DNA from: UBA7672 sp964550535
GTDB taxonomy: Bacteria; Pseudomonadota; Alphaproteobacteria; Caulobacterales; Hyphomonadaceae
Assembly: GCA_964550535.1 (NCBI GenBank)
Contig: CAZJZQ010000025.1
Coordinates: forward strand, 1 to 32,679
Direction of reading: 5' to 3'
DNA: 32,679 bases
The translations under genes and the position numbers were made by a program. Under the pieces are notes generated by a model. The model searched no databases, was not told where the DNA came from, and was given only the letters and a program-made list of their open reading frames with translations. This document shows, piece by piece, positions 22,780 to 29,691 of the stretch; the stretch's first letter is position 1, and each line of letters begins with the position of its first letter.

Positions 22780-24599
22780 TCTCCGTCCTTTACGATCAGG
22801 TTCAATACGCCGCCGCCCAGCTCGGCGTCGGCCGCCACGGCGCGGAAGCCGGCGAAGAGTTCGCGGCCCCAGCCATGTTGTTCCGGCGGCGGTGCGGCGG
22901 GCGGGCGCTGTATCAGCTCCGCCGTTTCAACGCGAAGATCAAGCAGGCCGCGATCCGCACACAGTTCGATCACATCGCCATCGCGTACGCGGGCGATGGG
23001 CGAGGACGCGACATCCGCCGCAGGCGTGACATGAATGGCGGCGGGAACCGCGCCCGATGCGCCCGACATGCGCCCGTCCGTCACCAGCGCCACGCGATAC
23101 CCCTTGTTCTGCAACGCCGTGAGCGCGGGGGTGAGTGCGTGCAATTCCGGCATGCCGTTCACGCGCGGCCCCTGAAAGCGCAGCACGACAATCACATCGC
23201 GGTTGAGTTCGCCCGCCTTGAACGCCGCGCTGAAATCGTCCTGGCTCGCGAACACGGCGGCGGGCGCTATGATACGGCGGCGATCCGGCGGCACGGACGA
23301 CACCTTGGTGACGCCGCGGCCCAAAGAACCCTGAACCAGACGCACGCCGCCCTCGCTCTCGAATGGGTCGCTGACGGGGCGCAGGATATCGCGGTCAAGC
23401 GATTGCTCCGGCGCGGGCCGCCATTTCAGCGCGCCGCCATCCAGCCACGGCTCCATCGCATAGGCGGCGAGCCCCTGGCCCGCGACCGTAATCGTGTCCG
23501 CGTGCAGCAGTCCGGCGGAGAGAAGTTCGCGGGTGAGGAAGGCCATGCCGCCCGCCGCGTGGAACATGTTCACGTCCGCCGATCCGTTCGGATAGATCCG
23601 CGTCAGCAGCGGCGTCACATGGCTGATATCCGCGAAGTCCGTCCAGTCGACGACGATGCCCGCCGCCGTCGCCATGGCGGGAATGTGCAGCGCATGGTTG
23701 GTCGATCCGCCCGTCGCCATCAGGCCCACAATCGCGTTCACGATGGCGCGCTCGTCGATCACATGCGCCAGCCGGGCCTCGCCCGAAACGGCAAGGTCGA
23801 TGCAACGCTCAGCCGCCGCGCGCACCAGCGCATCGCGCAATGGCGTGCCCGGATTGATGAAAGCCGTGCCGGGCAGGTGACAGCCCATCAGCTCCATCAT
23901 CATCTGGTTGGAGTTGGCGGTGCCGTAGAAGGTGCAGGTGCCAGCGGTGTGGTAACTCGCCGCCTCCGCCGCCAGCAATTCTTCACGCCCGATCTCGCCC
24001 AGCGCAAAGCGCTCGCGCACTCTGGCCTTCTCCTTGTTGGGAATGCCGGACGGCATCGGCCCGGCGGGAGAGAACAGGACGGGCAGATGCCCGAACGCCA
24101 GCGCGCCGATCATGAGGCCCGGCACGATCTTGTCGCACGTGCCCAGCATCAGGCCCGCGTCGAACGCGTCGTGCGTCATCGCCACGGCCGTCGCCATCGC
24201 GATGACATCGCGCGAGAACAGCGACAGCTCCATGCCCGGCTGGCCCTGGGTCACGCCATCGCACATCGCGGGCACGCCGCCTGCCACCTGCGCCACGCCG
24301 CCGGCCTTGCGCGCGGCGTCCTTGATGATGGCGGGATAGTCCGCAAACGGCTGATGCGCGCTCAGCATGTCGTTATAGGCGGTGACAATGCCGATATTCG
24401 GCGCCGTCCCGCGCATGGTCAGCTTGTCGCCCAGCGGCGATGCGGCGAAGGCGTGAGCGAGGTTGCCGCACGAAAGATGCTTGCGCCCCGCGCCGCGATC
24501 CTGCGCCTCCTGCATCCGCGCGAGATACGCCGCGCGCGGCCCACGGCTACGCTCGATAATGCGCTGCGTAACTTCCGCGATCTTCGGGTGAAGTGTCAT
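22776..24599 (-). CDS. edd: 6-phosphogluconate dehydratase
   Basis: A 607-residue IlvD/Edd dehydratase making KDPG from 6-phosphogluconate. Iron-sulfur ligand regions are visible: GVPAMCDGVTQG near residue 110, LGTCDKIVPG near 155, and AGTCTFYGTANSN near 220. The C-terminal VTDGRMSGASGAVPAAIHVTPAA block is conserved. This length and these blocks favour Edd over dihydroxyacid dehydratase. Of two adjacent ATGs I take the second, at 24599, because GGAG at 24605-24608 is then 5 bases away; the first would be 2 bases away. It is separated from pgl by 97 bases with a hairpin, and overlaps eda. Confidence 0.95.
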   Translation of the reverse strand: MTLHPKIAEVTQRIIERSRGPRAAYLARMQEAQDRGAGRKHLSCGNLAHAFAASPLGDKLTMRGTAPNIGIVTAYNDMLSAHQPFADYPAIIKDAARKAGGVAQVAGGVPAMCDGVTQGQPGMELSLFSRDVIAMATAVAMTHDAFDAGLMLGTCDKIVPGLMIGALAFGHLPVLFSPAGPMPSGIPNKEKARVRERFALGEIGREELLAAEAASYHTAGTCTFYGTANSNQMMMELMGCHLPGTAFINPGTPLRDALVRAAAERCIDLAVSGEARLAHVIDERAIVNAIVGLMATGGSTNHALHIPAMATAAGIVVDWTDFADISHVTPLLTRIYPNGSADVNMFHAAGGMAFLTRELLSAGLLHADTITVAGQGLAAYAMEPWLDGGALKWRPAPEQSLDRDILRPVSDPFESEGGVRLVQGSLGRGVTKVSSVPPDRRRIIAPAAVFASQDDFSAAFKAGELNRDVIVVLRFQGPRVNGMPELHALTPALTALQNKGYRVALVTDGRMSGASGAVPAAIHVTPAADVASSPIARVRDGDVIELCADRGLLDLRVETAELIQRPPAAPPPEQHGWGRELFAGFRAVAADAELGGGVLNLIVKDGE

Positions 24600-24679
24600 C
24601 ATGGCTCCGCTTCAGCAGGAAGCATATCACCCGTACGCATGAGGTGAACCGGTGTCAGTGTTGTTTTCGCGAGGCGATC

Positions 24680-24695
24680 GCGGCCCGCAGGCCGC
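24680..24695. repeat. Intercistronic hairpin between pgl and edd
   Basis: A 6-bp perfect stem (GCGGCC / GGCCGC) with the loop CGCA, one base beyond the pgl stop on the minus strand. No T run follows. It sits at the only non-overlapping junction of the Entner-Doudoroff operon and could be an mRNA processing or partial termination site. Confidence 0.5.
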
Positions 24696-24696
24696 C

Positions 24697-25392
24697 TCAA
24701 GGCGCCCAGAACGCGTGGACCGGGACTTTTTTCTGCGCGAGCAGCTCCTTCACCGGCGACGTTCCCGCGCCCGCCTTGGCGTCATTGTACTGGTTCAGCT
24801 TGTCCTGGCCCATGAACAACAGAATGATCCGGCGCGAGGACAGGATGCCGGGCAGGGTCAGCGTCATGCGGTCCGCGCTGCCCGCCGCGCCATCGGCGTG
24901 AACGCCCGCCACTTTGCGCTTCGCTTCCGGGCTGGCGGCGGCGTCATAGCCTTCGGCGCCGGGTATCAGCGAGGCGATATGCCCGTCCGGCCCCATGCCC
25001 AGCAGGCAGATGTCGAACGGCATCAGCGCCGCAATGCGTTTCTCGGTTGTCACGGCGCCGCCGGCGGGCTTTGCGTGATTGGTGCGGAAGCCCACGAAGG
25101 CCGCGCCCGCCGCGCGGCGCTTCAGCAGCGTGTCGCGCACCAGCCATTCATTGCTGGCCGGATCTTCGGGATGCACCCAGCGCTCATCGGTCAACGTCAC
25201 GCTGACCTTCTCCCAGGGCAGGGGCAGGTTGGACAACGCTTCATACAGCGGCCCCGGCGTCGTGCCGCCCGCGAGCGCGAGGCTGGCCTTGCGGCGTTTC
25301 TTCACGATGGCCTGGATGTCGTCCGCGATGGCGGTGGTCAGTCCCGCGAACAGGCGTTTGCGGTCGGGGAACTGGAAGTCGGCGTGGCTCAT
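24697..25392 (-). CDS. pgl: 6-phosphogluconolactonase
   Basis: A 231-residue DevB/SOL-type lactonase that hydrolyses 6-phosphogluconolactone. Blocks: LALAGGTTPGPLYEAL near residue 40, VTLTDERWVHPEDPASNEWLVR near 68, and DICLLGMGPDGHIASLIPG near 130, which holds the catalytic histidine. The ATG at 25392 overlaps the zwf TGA at 25389-25391, so translation is coupled. A TTG three codons upstream is possible but unneeded. Confidence 0.94.
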   Translation of the reverse strand: MSHADFQFPDRKRLFAGLTTAIADDIQAIVKKRRKASLALAGGTTPGPLYEALSNLPLPWEKVSVTLTDERWVHPEDPASNEWLVRDTLLKRRAAGAAFVGFRTNHAKPAGGAVTTEKRIAALMPFDICLLGMGPDGHIASLIPGAEGYDAAASPEAKRKVAGVHADGAAGSADRMTLTLPGILSSRRIILLFMGQDKLNQYNDAKAGAGTSPVKELLAQKKVPVHAFWAP

Positions 25393-26837
25393 TCGTACCA
25401 ACTGTGTCCGTTGCGTTCGGTCAGGGCGAACGCGCCCGCAGGTCCCCAGCTGCCCGCCGGATAGGGCGAGGGCCGGATGCCGGTGCGGCCCCAGCCTTCG
25501 ATGATGCGATCAATCCATAGCCATGCCGCTTCCGCCTCGTCGCGGCGCACGAACAGGGTGGAGTTGTTGGAGATGGCTTCCAGCAAAAGCCGTTCATACG
25601 CGATGCGGCGGCGCGGCTGGCCGCTGAACGCGTCCGCGAGCGAGAGGTTGAGCGACAGGGGCTGCAACTCATATCCGCCCTGCGTCAGCGTCGGCGTCTT
25701 GTTCATGATGGAGAGCGAAATTTCCTCCTGCGGTTGCAGGCGGATGGTGAGGCGGTTGGCCAGCAGCGAGCTGTCGCCAAAGATCGAATGCGGCACATCG
25801 CGGAACTGCACCACGATCTGCGAAGAGCGCAGCGGCATCCGCTTGCCCGTGCGCAGATAGAACGGCACGCCGGCCCAGCGCCAGTTGTCGATATGCGCGC
25901 AAAGCGCCACGAACGTCTCGGTGTCCGACGGCTTGCCGCCGCCCTCGTCGATATAGGCGGGCGCAGGCTCGCCGTCGATCGAGCCGCGCGTGTACTGGCC
26001 GCGCACCGTGCGCAGCGACAGCTCCGCATCTTTGAGCGGGCGCAGGCTGCGCAGCACCTTCACCTTTTCCGACCGCACGCTTTCGGGGCGCAGGTTCGCC
26101 GGCGGCTCCATCGCGATCAGGCAGAGAAGCTGCAACAGGTGGTTCTGCACCATGTCGCGCGTCGCGCCGTATTCGTTGTAATAGTCAAACCGCCCCTCGA
26201 CGCCGACCGTCTCCGCGACGCTGATCTGAACATGATCGATGGCGTGGCGGTTCCACAACGGCTCGAACAACGCATTGCCGAAGCGCAGCGCGATCAGGTT
26301 CTGAACCGTCTCCTTCCCGAGATAGTGGTCGATGCGGAAGGTGCGCGCTTCGCTGAAATGTTCGCCGATGGCGCTGTTGATCTCCTCGCAGGTCGCCCGG
26401 CTCTTGCCGATCGGCTTCTCGACGATGATCCGGTTGGGCTCCGCCGTCAGACCCTGCGCCGCCAGTCCGCGCACGATGGGCGTATAGAGCGCCGGGGACG
26501 TCGACAGGTAGAAGATCGCCTCGCCCGCGCCGCCCAGACGGGACTTCAGGCAGTCATAGGTTTTCGGGTCGCTGGCGTCGCCGCCGCAATAGGCCAGCCT
26601 TCCTGCGAAATTATCCCAGGCGGCCGGGGAAAAGTCCTTGCCCGCTCGCTCGCGAACGGCGTGTTCGGCCTCGGCGATGAATTCCTGATCCGAATGAGGG
26701 GTGCGTCCGGCCCCGATGACCTTCAGGGAAGCCGGCAGCAAGCCGTCCGCATCCAGAAAATACAGCGAAGGCAACAGCATGCGCCGGGACAGATCGCCCG
26801 TTGCGCCAAAAATAACAAAAGCCCCAGGTTCCGACAT
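25389..26837 (-). CDS. zwf: Glucose-6-phosphate dehydrogenase
   Basis: A 482-residue enzyme oxidising glucose 6-phosphate to 6-phosphogluconolactone. The nucleotide-binding GATGDLSRR is at residues 11-19, the EKP turn at 140-142, and the active-site RIDHYLGKE at 168-176. The length is typical. It is the first gene of the operon and starts at an ATG with a weak ribosome site (TTGAAG). A dyad 21 bases before the start codon may be an operator. In Caulobacter the operon contains glk; no glk is seen here, and eda takes the end position. Confidence 0.96.
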   Translation of the reverse strand: MSEPGAFVIFGATGDLSRRMLLPSLYFLDADGLLPASLKVIGAGRTPHSDQEFIAEAEHAVRERAGKDFSPAAWDNFAGRLAYCGGDASDPKTYDCLKSRLGGAGEAIFYLSTSPALYTPIVRGLAAQGLTAEPNRIIVEKPIGKSRATCEEINSAIGEHFSEARTFRIDHYLGKETVQNLIALRFGNALFEPLWNRHAIDHVQISVAETVGVEGRFDYYNEYGATRDMVQNHLLQLLCLIAMEPPANLRPESVRSEKVKVLRSLRPLKDAELSLRTVRGQYTRGSIDGEPAPAYIDEGGGKPSDTETFVALCAHIDNWRWAGVPFYLRTGKRMPLRSSQIVVQFRDVPHSIFGDSSLLANRLTIRLQPQEEISLSIMNKTPTLTQGGYELQPLSLNLSLADAFSGQPRRRIAYERLLLEAISNNSTLFVRRDEAEAAWLWIDRIIEGWGRTGIRPSPYPAGSWGPAGAFALTERNGHSWYE

Positions 26838-26857
26838 TCTTCAAGCTGAGGGCTGCG

Positions 26858-26873
26858 TTGACAGTCAGGTCAA
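26858..26873. promoter_or_regulatory. Dyad upstream of zwf
   Basis: TTGAC-AGTCAG-GTCAA is a perfect 5-bp dyad with a 6-base spacer, 21 bases before the zwf start codon. On the minus strand TTGAC could also be read as a -35 box, but no good -10 follows. It may be a repressor site for the Entner-Doudoroff operon. Confidence 0.4.
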
Positions 26874-27043
26874 GGAAAATCCGCCATAAGCCGCAATTCG
26901 CAACGGCATGGCGTCGCCGCGAACATGCGAATTCTCGTATGGGGCAACTCTTCGTTTTGACGTTCGCGTAATCGGAAGGGATATCCCGTGGCGAAACTGC
27001 CCGGTGACAGCCTCCCGGCGCCCTTGTAATGACGAAAGACCGG

Positions 27044-27085
27044 GCGGGTGTAGCTCAATGGTAGAGCAGAAGCTTCCCAAGCTTC
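27044..27085 (+). tRNA. tRNA-Gly(CCC), 5' part only, disrupted
   Basis: The acceptor 5' strand GCGGGTG (27044-27050), the D arm (GCTC/GAGC, 27053-27067) and the whole anticodon arm (GAAGC, loop TTCCCAA, GCTTC; 27069-27085) are intact. The anticodon is CCC at 27076-27078. After 27085 the expected variable loop, T arm and 3' acceptor strand CACCCGC are missing and replaced by unrelated sequence. A tyrosine recombinase gene lies 100 bases further on. The simplest reading is an integration junction with the crossover at the anticodon arm; the fragment cannot make a tRNA by itself. Confidence 0.85.
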
Positions 27086-27112
27086 AGCTTTCCGAGAAAA
27101 TTCAATCACATC

Positions 27113-27175
27113 GCTGTAAAACAACGGCGGGAAAAGCCCTGCGAACCCAAGGTTCGGCTGAGTTGCTGTAAAACA
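27113..27175. repeat. Two direct copies of GCTGTAAAACA flanking a hairpin
   Basis: The 11-base motif occurs at 27113-27123 and 27165-27175, a 52-base offset. Between them CGAACC-CAA-GGTTCG (27142-27156) is a perfect 6-bp hairpin. The position between the tRNA junction and the integrase gene suits arm-type recombinase or excisionase sites of an att region. Confidence 0.6.
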
Positions 27176-27186
27176 AAAACCGGCCC

Positions 27187-28245
27187 TCATGCGACGCTCC
27201 GCAGCCGTTTGCCGGTGGCGATGGCGATGGTTTCCGGGTCGCCGTAGATGCCCCGCATCTTGCCGCCGGAGCCGGGCGCCCACGCGAACCAGATTTCGGC
27301 TTCCGCGTCGGTGAACCCGTCCGCGAATTTCTGGCTGGCGCGCGTGCCCCGGATATCGTGGAAGTGCTTCCGGGGGCCGTGGAGCAGGTCCTGGAGCTCG
27401 CCCATGCGGCGGCTCTGTTGGCGGGTCCGCTTCTTCACCTTCTCAAGGTCCGCCAGCTCGCGACGCCATTCCTTGCCGTTCTTCTCCACAGCCTCTGGAT
27501 CGGGGGGGGCGCGCACATCGACGGCATCGAAGGCGGTCAGCAGGCTTTTCGAGAACGCATCCGGACTGGCGTACACGCCGCCGGTTTCGGTCGTGACGAT
27601 GCTGAGGGCGGGCGGGACACCAGCCGCTTCGAACGCGTCGGCCGCCGCGCGGAACTCCGCCAGCAGGGCAATGAGATCGGGATTGAGGTTGATCCGGGCG
27701 ATGCGCTTCTGGCGGCGGCTTTTCAGCGCGCGGCGGCGGATCATGCCGGCGGCGAAGTCGACCTCATCCCAGCGGAGGCGCATCAGGTCTTCGCGTCGCA
27801 GGCCGGTCAGCCATGCGAGCCGCAAGGCCCGCTGCCGGGCGGGGCCAAGGATCAGGTCGCCGGGCTGCACCTTCACCGCCTTGCCGTCTGGGCCACGCTG
27901 GCGGGTGGTGTGCTTGGCGGCTTCTTCGCTGTAGGCCGCATTGAGCAACTGGTCGAACTCCTGCGGCGACCAGACGATGCTGGCGCGACCTGGCCCTTCG
28001 TCAAGACGTGGGATGCCAGCGGCCGGGTTGCGCGTCAGGTCTTCGACGTCGACTCCGTATTGCATCAGCCGGACGAGAACGGTGAGGGCAATGTTGGCCG
28101 TGCGCGGCGTCGCTGACATGTTGGAGTGCCAGGCGCGGATCAGCTTCTTCGATCCCTTGCGCTCCAGCGTGCGCAGACGCGTGGCGCCGAACACATCCTT
28201 GATGTTGTCCAGATGCCCGCCCCAAGGAAGTGGCTGAACGCGCAC
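27187..28245 (-). pseudogene. Tyrosine recombinase (phage integrase), 5' truncated
   Basis: A 352-residue reading frame of the tyrosine recombinase family. The catalytic residues are visible: R150 in LTGLRREDLMRLRW, a lysine in the ALKSRRQKR hairpin near 175, H296 and R299 in HFHDIRGTRAS, and Y334 in GIYGDPETIA. About 40 charged residues (about 250-290) form an unusual insertion, probably a coiled coil, before the HxxR box. The frame begins within the core-binding domain (HLDNIKDVFG at residue 11); the usual arm-binding part and first helices are absent, and an in-frame TGA lies 3 codons upstream. The only start is a GTG without a ribosome site. I read it as truncated; a functional short form cannot be excluded. 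It faces the tRNA junction. Confidence 0.75.
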
Positions 28246-28291
28246 CCACGATCATCAAGTTCCTCCAATCCGTTCAACGGGGCCACAACTC

Positions 28292-28861
28292 ATGACCAAC
28301 CAGCAACGCCAGAAACTGCGGACGCTCGTTCGCCAGAAGATCGCCGAACTCCAGGCGGCAGGCCGTTTCACCATGGGCGCGCTGGTCGAGGAGGTTCTGA
28401 ACGACTACGCGGCCGAAGTCGCGGAGGCCAGCGACATGCTGATCCGCGAAGCCATCGGCAAATGGGCGCGGAGCGTGATGAAGGCGGACAATGAGGCGCT
28501 GAGGACGTCGCAGTATGCAATGCCTCGCTCTTTGTTCGCGCTCGAACTTCCGAGTTCGATCTGCATCGCCGTGCAGTCGGGAGGCGACGACGCGGAGAGT
28601 GACGAGGACGGTGAAGAAGAAATGTTGTGGACCCCGCTTCTGGATGCGACGTTCGACGAACTGGAAACCAACATCGCCTATCTGGAGGGCAAGGCGCGTG
28701 AGGTGATGCGCAGCGCGCGCAACCTTCAGCACCTTCGCGACTATCTCGCGCCGCACATGGCGGATGAACGCCGGAAAACGCCTATCGGAGAGGTTCTGGC
28801 CGAACAGGCGGTCAAGGAGCGCGCGCGCGTCAAGGAACTGGCGCACGAGAAGACGGGTTAA
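28292..28861 (+). CDS. Hypothetical phage-type protein
   Basis: A 189-residue, mostly helical, charged protein: a basic N-terminal helix MTNQQRQKLRTLVRQKIAE, EEVLNDYAAEVAEA, an acidic central loop GGDDAESDEDGEEEM (about residues 97-111), then ETNIAYLEGKAREVMRSARNLQHLRDYLAPH. No membrane helix or known motif. It starts 46 bases after the truncated integrase frame on the opposite strand and has a weak ribosome site. A terminator follows. Proteins of this kind occur in alphaproteobacterial prophages; function unknown. Confidence 0.7.
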   Translation: MTNQQRQKLRTLVRQKIAELQAAGRFTMGALVEEVLNDYAAEVAEASDMLIREAIGKWARSVMKADNEALRTSQYAMPRSLFALELPSSICIAVQSGGDDAESDEDGEEEMLWTPLLDATFDELETNIAYLEGKAREVMRSARNLQHLRDYLAPHMADERRKTPIGEVLAEQAVKERARVKELAHEKTG

Positions 28862-28863
28862 TC

Positions 28864-28879
28864 CCGCAAAATTTTGCGG
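28864..28879. repeat. Perfect 16-bp palindrome
   Basis: CCGCAAAATTTTGCGG, two bases after the stop of the gene at 28292 and 10 bases before its terminator. It could be a protein binding site or part of the termination structure. Confidence 0.7.
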
Positions 28880-28889
28880 AAGTTTGGAA

Positions 28890-28920
28890 GGGCGTCTCTT
28901 CGGAGGCGCCCTTCTTCGTT
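28890..28920 (+). terminator. Rho-independent terminator with UUCG loop
   Basis: A 9-bp stem with one G-U pair (GGGCGTCTC / GAGGCGCCC), a TTCG tetraloop and the pyrimidine-rich tail TTCTTCGTT. It ends the transcript of the gene at 28292 ahead of the convergent hicA. Confidence 0.85.
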
Positions 28921-28936
28921 CAGGGGGGGGCCTCGA

Positions 28937-29131
28937 CTACAGCCGTTTCGACGATCCGGCGTCTTTCAGGATTCCGTTGGCGGTGTGGCGCGTCTTCAGA
29001 TTGTGGGGAACGATGAGGGCGACGCCTTCGTCGTTCCGCCATTTCTCGTGCGATCCCTTGGCCTGTTTCCAGTACTGGAAACCCAGTTCTTTCAGGATTT
29101 CCGTGACGTCGTTGTAGAAGCCGTTCGCCAT
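28937..29131 (-). CDS. hicA: HicA family mRNA interferase toxin
   Basis: A 64-residue HicA toxin, a double-stranded-RNA-binding-fold ribonuclease that stops growth by cleaving mRNA. The family pattern is complete: VTEILKELGFQYWKQAKGSHEKWRN-like N-terminal half, with the catalytic histidine in KGSHEKW (residue 28), then VALIVPHNLKTRHTANGILKDAG. The ATG at 29131 follows a GGAGGGGGGG ribosome site that includes an 8-base G run. The frame is open upstream into hicB but only as its shadow. It lies 25 bases after the hicB stop, so the antitoxin is translated first. Confidence 0.93.
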   Translation of the reverse strand: MANGFYNDVTEILKELGFQYWKQAKGSHEKWRNDEGVALIVPHNLKTRHTANGILKDAGSSKRL

Positions 29132-29156
29132 CGCCCCCCCCTCCGCCGGCGCTCTC

Positions 29157-29411
29157 TTACGCGCAGGCTGCTTCGGGTTCCGGGCGCTGCCAGAGGATCG
29201 CCGGAATGGATTCCCGAAGGGGGCGGTTGAATATGTCGGCGGCCTGCATGTGGTTGGCGACAATGAGGTCGGCGGCGCAGTCCAGCATGACCTGCTCGAA
29301 CTCATCCAGCGTCTCGGCCTCGATGTGGAGCCCGCGAATGTCGCTTTCCGAATAATAGACCCGGGCCTCGGGGTCCCAGCATGCCTTTACGTAAAAAATC
29401 ATCTCCGCCAT
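29157..29411 (-). CDS. hicB: DUF1902 / HicB-like antitoxin
   Basis: An 84-residue protein of the DUF1902 (HicB-like) group that neutralises HicA. The start IFYVKACWDPEARVYYSESDIRGLHIEA has the partial RNase H fold of HicB, followed by the helix LDEFEQVMLDCAADLIVAN. I see no separate DNA-binding domain, so autoregulation may need another factor. The ATG at 29411 is preferred; ATGs at 29429 and 29402 are alternatives. The gene precedes hicA, the reverse of the usual hicA-hicB order. Confidence 0.88.
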   Translation of the reverse strand: MAEMIFYVKACWDPEARVYYSESDIRGLHIEAETLDEFEQVMLDCAADLIVANHMQAADIFNRPLRESIPAILWQRPEPEAACA

Positions 29412-29691
29412 GACGGGTTTACCCTTCATTGCCCACGCCCCGTTGAAGGACCGATCGAGCGCGGCGCGTTAGCCGGAAAAATCCTGAGCGTCAACGCGCC
29501 AGACTCTCGAACGCAAGAGTTAAGGATTGGCTGCACGCTCGCAAGTGAAATCGCGCAGCCGTGTATGCGATGCGCCGCCGCACAATCGCCGGATTGAAAA
29601 ACCACGCGCCGGAAGGCGTAGGGAAAAGCATGTTTAATCAACGCGGTGACCCGCGCTTTTGGCGCTGAAAATACAGCCGGAGAACCACCCG

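Noticed and set aside
22875..24647. 590-codon plus-strand frame
   Set aside because: Antisense of edd, whose motifs are complete; the composition is Arg/His-rich and lacks structure.
25734..26849. 371-codon plus-strand frame
   Set aside because: Antisense of zwf, which is clearly real.
27086..27130. Continuation of tRNA-Gly as a T arm
   Set aside because: A TTCAATC resembles a T loop, but flanking bases do not pair and no CACCCGC acceptor strand follows.
28001..28258. Frame starting with a good GGAGGA and ATG upstream of the integrase
   Set aside because: The encoded sequence is the shadow frame of the integrase with no similarity; it could be a relic of the original start after a rearrangement, but cannot be supported as a gene.
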